64,000 nt of DNA from Prorocentrum cordatum (lineage: Eukaryota; Sar; Dinophyceae; Prorocentrales; Prorocentraceae): positions 411,542 to 475,541 of the forward strand of contig CAUYUJ010015726.1 of NCBI GenBank assembly GCA_963575745.1, written 5' to 3'. The notes beneath the pieces were generated by a model. It did not search any database. It was given only the letters and a program-made list of their open reading frames with translations, and was not told the DNA's origin. Below, one piece after another: positions 53,281-63,780 of the stretch (positions are counted from its first letter, which is position 1; each line of letters opens with the position of its first letter). Made by a program: the position numbers and the translations under genes.

Positions 53281-53478
53281 CCCCAGACATCCAGCTGCTC
53301 AATTTTTTCTTCGATGCGTGGGCCCCGGAGGTCCTTACCGCTTCTCTAGGGCCAGTTTTTCGTCCCGAATCGTCTTTTGACGCCCCCGCGGCCTTGCGAG
53401 GGCCCCCGGAGGCCGAAAACGGCCAAAAACCGCTTGCTCATTTTTTTTTTGCAGCGTCGGATCTCAGGGTCAAGGCTC
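53281..53478 (+). repeat. Dispersed repeat R9, best plus copy
   Basis: CCAGACATCCAGCTGCTCAA, GATGCGTGGGCCCCGGAGG, GGGCCAGTTTTTCGTCCCGA, TCTTTTGACGCCCCCGCGG, and GCAGCGTCGGATCTCAGGG. The inverted copy at 6683-6886 shares both ends. Confidence 0.7.
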
Positions 53479-54074
53479 CCGACCCTCCCAGCTCGAGGAA
53501 CGCCGGCCCAGCCTCGGGCGCTGCCGCTGTGCGCTCTCGCCGAGGAGCTCCCCGCCCCGCCGCTGCGCGTGCTCGCCGCGGGGCTGCGACCTGCGGATGG
53601 GCCCGCGCGCGCGCGAAAGGCGGCGGCGGGCTGTTCGCCGCGGCCTGCCGAGGAGAGGCCTTGGGAGTTTTTTGACCTCGATAGAGCAAACGGCTGGCAC
53701 CTCGATAGGGCATTGGTGAACGTTTTCTTCTTCGGCGTTTCGACGTTGGGCGGAAGGGGGGGGGAGGCGGGACGTCTGGCTCTGGACCTCTGCTTAATGC
53801 GACTGCTTGCAGCAGCGCGTCCTATGGGGGTGACTCCACCTGCTCGAAACAGGCGCCAGAAACAGCCAAGATCTACTCCATGGGGGGGGAGAATGGGGGG
53901 GAGATGACCCACGCCGATCGGCAAAACAATGAATAAGAAACGATCACTAGAGCAAAATAGCCGGCACAAGCTAGCAGCTAGAGCAAACGACCGGCACCTC
54001 CTTAGAGCGTTGTCGACCTTGATACTCTGCAGCATGTTTCGCAGCAGATAGAGGAACAACAAAAACGGCATACA
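53479..54074. other. No recognised gene
   Basis: GC-rich 53490-53640. Then a repeated AGAGCAAACGGC(T/G)GGCACCTCGATAG word (53683, 53979, and again near 54530), a minor dispersed repeat. Confidence 0.45.
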
Positions 54075-54218
54075 CATAAACTTTGGACGGCCCTTGGATC
54101 TGCGCTGGGGCCCCCCCGGCGGCGCCTCCAGCGCCGCTCCTGGCGCGCTCCGCGCGCCAGGGAGGGGGTCCACGCCAGATCCAAGAAATCCACGCGAGCC
54201 GTCAGAAACTGTTTCATG
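54075..54218. mobile_element. Foldback element M1, copy 4
   Basis: CATAAACTTTGGACGGCCC at left. GATCCAAGAAATCCACGCGA at right, ending TTTCATG. The core is in the opposite order to other copies (GGCGGCGCCTCCAGCGCCG before GGCGCGCTCCGCGCGCC), so this copy is flipped inside its arms or inserted in the other orientation. Confidence 0.8.
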
Positions 54219-54754
54219 CCGTTTTTCTCATTCAAACATTATTAATTCTTTGGGCAATTCGTATGCTGCAGCTGTACAGTAGGTGCTACAGTGAATAACT
54301 ATTCTCAGCGGGCATCCTGCAGTCGCGACGTGGCTAGCGCGCGGCGGCCTGAGAAGGACCTAGGACAGAAGAGCATCCTTCAAAAACATGAGACCCCCGC
54401 CTGTTAAACTGAGGATCTGAGGAAAACTCGAGGGTCCCCCCTTCCAGGCTGCATAAGAGCATCCAACAAGCACAAATAATGGGTACGCTCCCCGAACCGA
54501 TCTCGATCGTATACCTTGGTCCGACCGTAGAGCAAACGGCGGGCACCTCGATAGAGCGTTATAGAGCGAACAGCTGTTGGGGGCTAGAAAAGGCAACGAG
54601 GTGCAGCTCGGATGAAGACCACTTCCAACTGCCCAACTCATGCGAAGCGGCCTCCTTTCTGCAGGAGCTGTCCGGATCGGAGGGGGAGAGGGCAATGAAG
54701 AAGGAAGGAAAAGAACAACGAAGAAGGAAAAGAAATGAAACTGCGTCCGCACAA

Positions 54755-54908
54755 ACACAATCTTGCGGAGCTCTGCCCGGATGTCTCGGGTCGGCGCTGA
54801 CCCCCGCCCTTGCGCGCGGAGCGCGCTAGGGGCGGCGCCGGAGGCGCCGCCATCGAGGCCCAGTGCCGATCCAAGAAATTCGCGCGAAGCTAAAACAAAT
54901 GATCATGC
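54755..54908. mobile_element. Foldback element M1, copy 5
   Basis: Left end diverged (ATCTTGCGGAGCTCTGCCCG). Core GCGCGCGGAGCGCGCTAGGG, GGCGGCGCCGGAGGCGCCGCC. Right GATCCAAGAAATTCGCGCGA. Confidence 0.75.
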
Positions 54909-54954
54909 ATATCTTGTTCGTCGACTCGAGGGTAAAGATCAATCAACATCTAAT

Positions 54955-55260
54955 CGAGAAATCGCATCGAATCGGAACGTGCGCCGTGTCGGGCCGAGTC
55001 GCCACGGAGTCGGAGAATCGAGGCGGATCGGCTGCGCCAGGGTGCGCTAACAGCGCCGTGCAGATATCGTGCCACATCGGATCGTCGGAGCGTGGGAATC
55101 GACTCGGACCTAGCGGGCCGGAATTGATGTCGAATCGGATCGATCGGATCGAAATTGACATCGAGTCGGATCGAAACCCAAATGATATCGGATCGACATT
55201 GATGCTGGATCGAAACTGATATCGAGCGGGCCGAAATTGATATCGAATCGGATCGATCGG
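54955..55260 (-). repeat. Dispersed repeat R10, copy 3 (inverted)
   Basis: GGATCGGCTGCGCCAGGGTG, GTGCAGATATCGTGCCACAT and CGGATCGTCGGAGCGTGGG are the reverse of the R10 core. Extended by GATCGATCGGATCGAAATTG-type words to 55260. Confidence 0.65.
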
Positions 55261-55685
55261 ATCCAACAGGGCCCTGAGGGTCGGAAACTTTCGCGCGTCT
55301 CCGTCGGCTCCCCAGAGAGGAGGCTCTCCAGGGGGAGGGGAGGAGCGATGAGGGAGCGAGGGGGCAGCGAGGGAGGGTTAGGGGGGGGTGAGGGGAAGCA
55401 GTGAGGGAGCGAAGAGGTTCTCCACCTCGAAGGTGCCTCGGGTTTTCGACAGAGCGCACTGCGCGAGCGCTCGTGGCATGATGGCGGTCTCGCGAATTGG
55501 GGGAGGCCAGTGCCGCCGACGACGAGGAAACTCGATGATTTCGGAAGTTTCGTCAATTTCCAATGGCCTCCCCACCTCGGAGTGGTTTCCGGCAGCTGCG
55601 TCTCGCCGAGGGCGAGCCGGGGATGCCCGGCGCGTCCCGAACGGCCGCCGGAGGCCCGATCGTTGGCTGGAGGACCACCCGGAGG
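55261..55685. other. No recognised gene
   Basis: Purine-rich 55310-55410. No domain or repeat recognised. Confidence 0.4.
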
Positions 55686-55855
55686 CCTGGAGCTCCAGCG
55701 TCTTACACTTAAGCGTATTTGTCTTCCCCGGGTTCGACCTCTGGGGGCCCTCGCTGGGCACAGCGGCCGTGAGAGAAGGACTCGGGATGAGAAACCCGCC
55801 CGGGGGAACGGGTCGGGACTTCCTGGGGCCCCGTATCGACAAAAACCAGGCATCG
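55686..55855 (-). repeat. Dispersed repeat R9, minus copy
   Basis: GGCCCTCGCTGGGCACAGC, GACTCGGGATGAGAAACCCG and TCGGGACTTCCTGGGGCCC match the reverse complement of 52335-52485. Confidence 0.6.
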
Positions 55856-56517
55856 GTTCGCTGAGGACGGATGGGGAGGGGAAGGGCAGTGCCTTGGTGT
55901 GGGCGAGGATGGATGGGGGAGGAGGGAGGGGAGGAGAGAGGAGGGGATTGAGGAGGTAGGGAGGGAGAGAGGTAACTTAGGGCCAACTTCATGAAATGAA
56001 ATCTACTCCAATGCACGGTCCGAGAGCTGGCGGTCGTACAATTCCCAAATGTTTGAGCCACTCTCACTGTTCAAGTCTGGACCCACCACCTTATGCCGTC
56101 GCGCCCTGTCTACCGCGAACTGCACATGGTCGTTATTACCAATAACGTCGCAAGAGAAAGCAACGTCGCAACTTCTGCCGCAGAAAACCGTGTAGTTCCC
56201 CAGAGACCTACACACACATGCAGACGTGTAACATTGCATGGCGAACGCTGACATGCAGTAACATCGGCTCCCCCTTGGGTTGGGGGGGGGCATCTTATTG
56301 CAAATACGTTTGAGCAACTGAATGTCCTACTTCTCACTCGTGAAATTCTGCAGTTGCAGACATCGCAATCAGATCAGGTACCCAACAATGATGCAACGTT
56401 TTCTGCTGAGCTCGTGCATCAGGTCTCAGAACCGTATCACTGACCCACTGATTCGACTCAAATATCTTAGGGGCCGAAAGGGAACCACGTCCTCAGGATC
56501 TCTGGGTACCCTGGGAC
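55856..56517. other. No recognised gene
   Basis: 55870-55975 is G/A-rich with GGGAGGAGG. 55980-56517 shows no domain. Confidence 0.4.
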
Positions 56518-56712
56518 ACATACCCATCGGTCGGAAGAAGTGGGTATAAACATGAAGTAGGAAAGCGTCGAACCATGTATTGGGTTTCCGCCCACCCCCT
56601 GAAGAAGAGAAAAGATGAGAAACCGCTCGACTCTTCAAATAGGAAAGCGCCTCGAATATATCGGGATCTGGAAATCCAGAAATACCTACTTTCAACAACT
56701 GGTGGGTACGGA
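56518..56712. mobile_element. MITE-like element M6, copy 2
   Basis: CATACCCATCGGTCGGAAG at left, and CTTTCAACAACTGGTGGGTA at right. The interior GAAGTAGGAAAGCGTCG, ATTGGGTTTCCG and TCTGGAAATCCAGAAATACC parallels 46297-46477. Confidence 0.65.
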
Positions 56713-56719
56713 TATGATG

Positions 56720-57590
56720 GACCCGCGCTCTTAAGGCGAACGCCCCTTTGAAGAACTGATGGGCCCGCGATCCTGAGGGCCACGACCTGTGGGAGAGAAG
56801 CTTCGCACCTCCGATGCCGCGGTCACTCGTCCAAATCGAGGATCCGCGCTCTCAAAGCTACGGATACGTGCAACACACGATTGCGACCGTCCTCCAGAGG
56901 ACACGACCCCTTGTAGAAAACGGGCGGGCGCGCCTGAAGCCACGATCCCCAACCAACACAAAATCCGCGCTCCCAAGCAAAGCCACTATCCCTCGCAAAC
57001 GAGGCTACCAAAGTCCACGCTCCCGAAGCCACGCCCCATCGTGAAAACAACCGACGGGCCCGCGCTTCACGCGCTCCCGAAGTCGTGATATCCCTCGTGA
57101 AGCAAAAGTGGCTCCGCGCTCCCGAGGCCACGATACCTTTCACAATACAGCAGGGGCCCGACCATAAGAAACCTTCCACAAGAAACCCAACCCGAGACCC
57201 CAGGACGTCCATTGATTTTTGGTGTGGAAACGTCACGCTTTCCATCGCAAGACCATCGAACCACAAGAAACCCATGGCACCCTGGAGGCAAGCAGGGTGC
57301 TTCTTGGCATGAGTCTCCACTGCCCGCGCTCCCAAAACGAGGCTCCTTCGTTCCCGACGCCAGCATCCTTCGTGAAAGCGCTCGAGCCGCGCTCCCAAGA
57401 AGGCAAACCGGAGTCCCCGAGGCCACGGTCCATGTCAGACAAAACCATGGATCCACGCTCCCGAGACCGCACCCGCACTGTACACATTATGGCCCCGTGC
57501 GCCCGAAGCAGTGACCCTCTTCGAAAAACATTGATCCGCGGATCAAAGGCCAGGCCCGGCGAAACGATCAACTGATCCAGACTCATGCGG
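56720..57590. repeat. Degenerate tandem array (CGCGCTCCCGAAGCCACG-type), with R6 nested inside
   Basis: Irregular 55-85-bp units with CCGCGCTCCCGA(A/G)GCCACG and CCCTCGTGAAGCAAA. The array is split by R6 at 57140-57328 and continues to about 57560. A last piece lies at 57850-57905 beyond an R10 copy. Confidence 0.7.
57140..57328 (-). repeat. Dispersed repeat R6, copy 3 (inverted)
   Basis: GAAACCTTCCACAAGAAACC, CCCCAGGACGTCCATTG and AGAAACCCATGGCACCCTGG are the reverse of 2283-2460 across its length. Confidence 0.8.
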
Positions 57591-57649
57591 CCACGACCAC
57601 ATGCAGAAAGAGGATTGATCTGCGTCCGGGGAGGCGATGATCAGTGAAC

Positions 57650-57850
57650 ATCACATCGGAAAAGCGGGTCGGATCGGAACGGGCGTCGAATCGAGACTGA
57701 GTCGGGATGGAATCGAATCGGCCGCGCCAAGATGCACAACAACGTCGTGCAAACATCGGGCCGCATCGGATCGTCGGAATATCGGTATCGACTCGGATCG
57801 TGCTGGCCGAGATCAGCATCGAATCGGATCGATCGGGCCGAAATGAACAC
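57650..57850 (-). repeat. Dispersed repeat R10, copy 4 (inverted)
   Basis: GAATCGGCCGCGCCAAGATG, CGTGCAAACATCGGGCCGC and GGATCGTCGGAATATCGG are the reverse of the R10 core in copies 1 and 2. Confidence 0.7.
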
Positions 57851-57942
57851 TGAACTACGGGGGTTCGCGCTCTCAAAGCGAAGACCGCCAGTCAGAACGA
57901 CGGGCCCGCACTCTCAAGAGGAGAACTAACAAACGGCACAAA

Positions 57943-57970
57943 CATAAACTTTCGGGGGCCCGGGGCGCAG
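57943..57970. mobile_element. M1 left end fragment
   Basis: CATAAACTTTCGGGGGCCCG, without a matching right end, directly followed by R12. Confidence 0.5.
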
Positions 57971-58972
57971 AAGAGGCCCCCAAGAAGCCCCAAGAGGCTC
58001 CCAAGAGACCCCCAAGAGGCCCTCTAGTGGCCCCAAGAGGCCCAAGAGGCCCCCAAGAAGCCCCAAGAGGCGCCCAAGAGGCCCCCAGAAGTCCCAGCCA
58101 ACCACGAGATCCCAACCAGCATCCATGAGGCCTCTGACCCACCACCCACGCACGGTGGCGGGATAGGCCGACGGCCACTGGATCCGCCGCCCCCTGCTTG
58201 CAGGGGTGCACGGCGTGCTGGATGATTCAGGTTTTGGTTTTGGTTCTTTTTCTAAAAGAACTCCCCAGTGGGCTTCGGCCCGTCCCGCCGGCCACCCGCG
58301 AATTTCCCAAAATCCGTCTGTCAATGCCCAAAAACGGCCGTTTCGCTCGGGACATCCTCAAAAATCGCGAAGATGGCCCAAGATGGCCTCCAAGTCCGCC
58401 CGAGATGGTCCAAGACGGCCTCCAAAACGGCCCAAGAGAGTCCAAGACGGCCCAAGACGGCCCAAGAGGCCCCCCAGAGGCCTCCCAGACGGCCCAAGAG
58501 GCCTCCAAGAGGTCCTCCAGGAGAGTCCGAAGAGGCCAAAATCATTGATTTTCCCTGGTTTTTGAAGGATTTTGGCATTTGCGCCTTTTCGGCTCTCCGA
58601 CGGCTCAAGACGGCCCAAGAAGCCCCCAAGATCGCCCAAGAGGCCCCCAAGAGAGCCCCATGATGGCCCAAGTGGCCTCCAAGATGGCCCCTAGAGGGCC
58701 CCAAGAGGGCCCAAGAGGCCTCCAACACGCCCAAGATGGCCTCCCAGACGCCCAAGATGGCCTCCAAGACGGCCCTGGAGCATTCCAAGCGGGCCCCAAG
58801 TCGGCCCATAGAGGCCCCCCAAACGGCTTCCGACGGCTTCAGACGTGCCAGGAACCCACCAAGATGGCCGAAGTTGGCTCGAAGCTGGCCCGAGACGGCC
58901 CAAAAAGCCCCAAAGATCGCCCAAAGCTTGCCCAAGAGGCCTCCAAGACGGCCAAGATGACCTTCAAGATGC
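57971..58972 (-). repeat. Degenerate repeat R12, locus 3 (inverted)
   Basis: CCCAAGAGGCCCCCAAGA and GCCCAAGATGGCCTCC words at 57975-58100 and 58370-58960, with an unrelated spacer at 58100-58365. Near 58540 AAAATCATTGATTTTCCCTG and TTTTGGCATTTGCG recall the linker of the 26441-27208 units. Confidence 0.7.
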
Positions 58973-59019
58973 CCACGTGTTCCCCGAAGGCTTTCCAAAC
59001 CGATTCGGGGAACACGTGG
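58973..59019. repeat. Perfect 16-bp hairpin
   Basis: CCACGTGTTCCCCGAA, 15-nt loop, then its exact reverse complement TTCGGGGAACACGTGG. Single occurrence, at the end of R12. Confidence 0.9.
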
Positions 59020-59524
59020 TCCGATAGCTTGGCAGGTCTGGCCTCAACGTTCGGCCACATAGGCGCTTCCAAAAAGGCAGGGGGCGGCGGTGATTCGCCG
59101 TAGGCGTCTTCCATAAATGCTGAGTGAGAGGAGGGGAGGGAAAAAGAGAGGAGGGACGAGGGCGAAGAAGGATCACATCAGTCGGAGCGCCTCGGATCGG
59201 CGGCACTGGCCGAAGGCCACTACAATAAACTTTCGGGGGCCCGCGAGGATCTGACAATTTCTCATAATGGAAACGTTCCCCACCCAACAGGTTGGGGCTG
59301 TTGGATTCAAAGAACAGAAATCCCGATCCGCCTCGCACACCCTGCGAACGACGGCCTCCGGGCCCAAAGCGCGCCAAAGCTCCCCGGGTATCCCGCCGCG
59401 TGCCTTCGACGAAAGACGACTGCGCATCGCGGCCGCCAGGCCCAAAGTGCGCTGGTGCTCCCTGGATATATGCCTCGCGTTCTAGGGTGGGAGTCACCCG
59501 AATATAGGCGCACGCGTCTTCATA
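59020..59524. other. No recognised gene; M1 end fragment at 59223-59250
   Basis: AATAAACTTTCGGGGGCCCG at 59224 resembles the M1 left end without a partner. No gene seen. Confidence 0.45.
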
Positions 59525-59660
59525 CATATAAGCTTTCGGTGGTCCGCGCGGATTTCTTAGATCGGCGCTGGACCCCCGCGCCAGGGGCGGCGCAAGAGGC
59601 GCCGCCGAGGGGGGCCTGGCGCCGATGCGAGAAATCCGCGCGGAGCGCCGAGAGTTCATG
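59525..59660. mobile_element. Foldback element M1, copy 6
   Basis: CATATAAGCTTTCGGTGGTC, CGCGCGGATTTCTTAGATCG at left. AGAAATCCGCGCGGAGCGCC then GAGAGTTCATG at right. The core has GGCGGCGCAAGAGGCGCCGCC. M2 starts 25 bp further on. Confidence 0.85.
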
Positions 59661-59684
59661 AGTGGGGATCTCTCGAAGCGAAAT

Positions 59685-59884
59685 TCGGCGGCGAGCGAGG
59701 GGGGGAAGTGAGACGGAGAAGGCCTCCTCAGAAAGCGGCGGGACTTCTGAGAAGCCCTCCGGCCTTCTGAACAATTTGTTCTGCCTTCGGGGAAGGCTTA
59801 CAAAATTTCTCAGAAGGCCGAGGGACTTCCGAGCCTTCTGAGAAGGCCTTCTCCTTCTCACTTCCCCCCCTCGCTCGACGCCGA
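59685..59884. mobile_element. Foldback element M2, copy 4
   Basis: TCGGCGGCGAGCGAGGGGGG then AAGTGAGACGGAGAAGGCC at left. CTTCTCCTTCTCACTTCCCC then CCCTCGCTCGACGCCGA at right. Arms pair over about 45 bp with few mismatches. Confidence 0.85.
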
Positions 59885-60051
59885 AAAATAATGTTAATGC
59901 AATTGTTCCTTCTTCGATCGAGGCCACAGCTCTTCGCAGCAGCCTCGGATCATGCGCCCGTGCAGCCAAGGGCCCTCTTGCAACGGGTGCCACGGCTCCT
60001 GCGCTCTCGCAACCCCAGCTCCTCACAGCACACGCCCCTGCCTCCGTTTAT

Positions 60052-60237
60052 GGGCCGATTTTCCACCACCACTACCATGGGCAGGACGAGGGAGAAGGGA
60101 GGATGGGAAGATCCTCCTCCTCATCCTCGAATCTGGAACCTGGTGGCGTGAGTTGTCGTCGACTGCCGCCCTTCCTCCTCCTCATTCTCCTCCTGCCCCC
60201 TCTCCTACCTATGGTAGTGGTGGTGGAACATCGGCCC
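60052..60237. mobile_element. Inverted-repeat element M7 (single copy)
   Basis: GGGCCGATTTTCCACCACCA then CTACCATGG at left. CTATGGTAGTGGTGGTGGAA then CATCGGCCC at right. Arms of about 28 bp with two mismatches; 186 bp overall. No second copy in the window. Confidence 0.7.
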
Positions 60238-61854
60238 ATTACCCGTTCCTTCCTCTGGCGCCCTCCCCCCCACCAGGATCCCAATGTCTCAGCTTTTTCG
60301 AGCCGGGCATTGTCGCTCAGTTTCGGGCCCTGGGACCCTCACAGATCGATCTGGCCTGAAAAATGGCCGGGCGCGAATGAATGGAGGGCCATCAATAAGG
60401 GGGGGGGAAGAAGGATGCCCTTTTCGGGCCCTAAAGGGCCCCTTCTAGGCCCTGAAGGACTCCTTTTCGGCAGCCCTCGCTGCCCCCGCACTTATCGCCA
60501 CACCCGTACGCGCCCGCCAAAATGGTGCAGGAAGGTAAGGTCCGGGGCCCTGGTCGTGTTTTGTTACGATGTTTCATTTTTGTCTGGCTGGGTATGATCT
60601 CATGGTCTGGCCTCTTCCCCTTTTCAGTAGGACCGCCGCCAGATTAGCCAGCCATCCACCCTGCTAGCCAGCTGATCGGCCTGCTGGCCAGCAAACCTGT
60701 CCGCCAGCCAGCCAAGCAGCCCGCCGAGCTTTCAACATGCTAACCAATTGGCAAATCTACCAACCAATCCAACTAACTAACCCAGCCTAGCCACGCAAGC
60801 AGTCAAAACGGGTGACGAACGGCAAGTTAAGCCGCGCATGCTACGTATATATTGGAATGCACCCCTCCTCCTCCGAGCGGCACCTGGCTGAGAGAGATGG
60901 CAGACAGCACACGGGCCTATTCTGTAGTCAGTCAGTACGTTGTAGTTCTGGCGTGTGCTCAATGGAAAGATGTGTGACAATCTATGGCTGGCTCTGCAAG
61001 CACAACTCCCACTAGGATCTGAACCAATAATTCCGACCCCCGACTCGACCCACACTGATCTCATGAATTCCACTCTGTACGTGCGCATTGTCTTCCCAGA
61101 TGGCAGCGCCACGAATCAGCATGTGCAACAACAGTCAAAATCACGTATATGCGCATGCTTCGCAAAACATGGCTGCATGCACGCGATGCGACTCCACACA
61201 TTTCTACAACACCCGCTGATCTCTCTACGACCATCTCCTGCCAGTCACTCCGTCCCCTCAGCAGAAGTTGGCGCCTCCTTAAAGCTATTAACTCCGCCGA
61301 ATTCCTTGGCTCACGCCGAGCATTCGCCGCTTGCTGGTGGGGGGAGATGAGGAGGCCCGATCTGCCACCATGCCTGCAACTGCTGGCGTGTGCTGGGCGC
61401 TTGCTTCGCTTCGCTTGTCTCGCTTAAAGCGCGAAGCGATAGGTCAGAGTCTTGCAGCGAATCGAAACCCAGATGCGCTTACTTGCTGGGCAAGGTCGAG
61501 CAACACACGGACCTGTCAGTTCGATCTGCAACGATCCGAGGGTTGGCGGGCTCGTGCGGCAACGGAGCTGGATCGCTTACTACTTGCAGGAATCATGAAA
61601 CGAACGAACGAAGCCGTCGCCGGGAAGGGCAGGCGTCCCTGAAAAAGGAGGCGGGCGTGCCTGTAGCGCGCTGGCCCTCCAAATGAACGGGCTGCAACAT
61701 ACGCATGACGATTCAATGCACGTGCGGAGTTAGAAGAGACAGGGAAAGCAAGAGGGATGGAGACGGATCGAGAATGGAATAATGATTCAGCGATTCATCA
61801 CCGCACCAGAACTGCACGAGGGAAGATGACAGAAGAAGAGAGCAACTGTATATA
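60238..61854. other. No recognised gene
   Basis: 60640-60790 holds CCAGCCAGCC/CCAACCAA-type short repeats. The rest is mixed sequence without a recognised domain, tRNA or tandem repeat. Confidence 0.4.
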
Positions 61855-62011
61855 CATAAGCTTTCGGAACTCCGCGCGGATTCCCTGGATCGGCGCTGGA
61901 CCCCCTCGTTTGGCGCGCGGAGCGCGCCAAGGGCGGCGCCAGAGGCGCCGCCAGGGGGGCCCAAGCGCCAATCCAAGAAATCCGCGCGAAGCTCCGAAAG
62001 TTTTGTTTATG
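61855..62011. mobile_element. Foldback element M1, copy 7 (best preserved)
   Basis: CATAAGCTTTCGGAACTCCG, CGCGGATTCCCTGGATCGGC, GCTGGACCCCC at left. The right arm is the inverse over ~50 bp, ending GCTCCGAAAGTTTTGTTTAT then G. The middle is two palindromes, GGCGCGCGGAGCGCGCC and GGCGGCGCCAGAGGCGCCGCC. No open frame; it could fold into one long hairpin. Confidence 0.85.
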
Positions 62012-62547
62012 ATGTTTTACCTCCCACGCTTGCGGGGGAGATGACCCTTCCTCCCTCCTCGCACCCCTTCTCTACCCTCTCTTGGAAGCGGCCAGGGGGG
62101 TGTACGCCGCTTGGGCCCCGAGAAGATCGGTCAAGAGGGGGGGGCGAGGGCAAGTCCGCTCAAAAGCGGTCCCCGGACCCCTCCTGGGGTCGAAGCTGGC
62201 TGACACTTTGTTCGAGCCCCAGCCGTGGCGATGGGGAGGCCCCTCTCTCTCCCCCCTTTGTCCGGGCCGGAACGAGTACTGGGCCACCTCAGCCCTCGAG
62301 CCAGCTCCAAGCCCATTCCCTCCTCCCGCCGGGAACCTCATCTCCCCTTCTCTCCCCCTCCTCCCTGCGCGCTAGCCGCTAGGCGGCACGCTCTCAAGGA
62401 GCCCGTCGGCGGCACGATGGCCTCGTCGGGCAGCCTGACTGCCTCCGCCTCGCGGGGCCGCTCTGCGGTCGGGCCGCAGCGGCACCGGCAACAGCTCAGG
62501 GAAGACCGGGCACGAGATGATCAGCAGAGAAAGAGAGACGGACGGAA

Positions 62548-62579
<32 letters not shown>

Positions 62580-63449
62580 AGAGGGAGACGCGAGAGGGAG
62601 AGGGAGGGAGAGGGAGACGCAATCATACTCCACGACGAGGCTGTAGCTTCAGGGCGCACGACCCCGGGAACGGCGCCAGAGCCGGGGATGCGGCGGGCGC
62701 TCCTTGGGCGCCCCCGCGCGCTCCCAGAGACCACCGCGTGGCTTCTCCCGCCGGGCAGAGCCCACCCGCTCCACCCGCCCGTCAGGGCTCGCACGCCCGA
62801 CTCTCGCCCGTCGGGGCCCGCCCTCCGAGGCCCGCTCGCTCGTCTGCTCGCGAGGCCGCCCGCCCGCTCTTCGTGTCACGCCCGCCCGACACGCCCGGTG
62901 AGGTCCGCCCGCCCGACCCGCCCGTCAGGGCCCGCCCGCCCGAACCGCCCGTGGGGGCCCCTGGGACCCGGCGCAGCGGAAAAATGAAAACATCGTGACA
63001 CATTACGGCCGCCACCTCCCTGCGCCATTTTTCCAGCCAGACCGATCTGTGAGGGACCTTTGCAGAAGCCTGGCGCGACAAAATGGAGACGCCACGGTCT
63101 CAGGGTCGGGGGTTGATACGCGTGCCCCCGGCCCAAGGTGGCCCCAGCTCTTCGCTCTATCCTGGAGCCCCTGGACCCCTTGGGCCTCGCGGGAGGCGCT
63201 CGATGGAGGCCGCGGGGGCTCCTTGGAAATCCTGGGGGCACCTTGTGGGCCAGGGGCAACTCTAGGCAGCACCCGACAGTAGAAGACCAAGTACATAGAC
63301 GTCAACTTTCTGGGCTCGGCGCTGAGTTCGCCCGTGGCGGCGCTGGAGGCGCTGCCGGGAGGGTCCCAAAGCCGAAACCCGATGTGTTAAAACAGGCCAG
63401 TCTCAGCCAGGAATGCTCGAATAACGTTTCGTGCAGACAGCAACATCGG
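62012..63449. other. No recognised gene; (GAGA)n and CGCCCG-rich repeats
   Basis: 62535-62620 is a GAGA-type microsatellite. 62760-62965 has repeated CCCGCCCG(A/T) and GTCAGGGCCCGCCC words. 63300-63370 resembles a weak M1 remnant (CAACTTTCTGGGCTCGGCGC). Confidence 0.5.
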
Positions 63450-63640
63450 TGGTGAGACTGGGGGGGTGGGAAGTAAAAAGGGGCGGGCCTTCTCAGAAGG
63501 CTCGGAAGCCCACCAGCCTTTTTACAAGTTTTCTGGCCGTTCCCCGAAGACACAAAACACATCGGAGCGCTTCTGAGAAGCCTCGCTGCCTTTTGAGAAA
63601 TCCTTCCCCTCCTCACTTCCCCCCCTCGCTGGCCGCCGAC
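63450..63640. mobile_element. Foldback element M2, copy 5
   Basis: Left arm diverged (GGGAAGTAAAAAGGGGCGGG, CCTTCTCAGAAGGC). Right arm CCTCACTTCCCCCCCTCGCT then GGCCGCCGA. M3 begins 10 bp on. Confidence 0.75.
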
Positions 63641-63650
63641 CTGTGCTCGC

Positions 63651-63780
63651 GTTAGGTCGGGTACGTCCTCCTGCAAGCGGATTCAAACCATATTCACGCA
63701 TATTCGAAAAATCGTACCCGGACTGTTTCTTGGACCTGTGCTTGTATATTCCTCCTGTAGAGGAACATGCCCGACTGAAA
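63651..63780. mobile_element. MITE-like element M3, copy 3 (diverged, shorter)
   Basis: GTTAGGTCGGGTACGTCCTC then CTGCA at left. CCTCCTGTAGAGGAACATGC then CCGACTGAAA at right. Confidence 0.6.
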
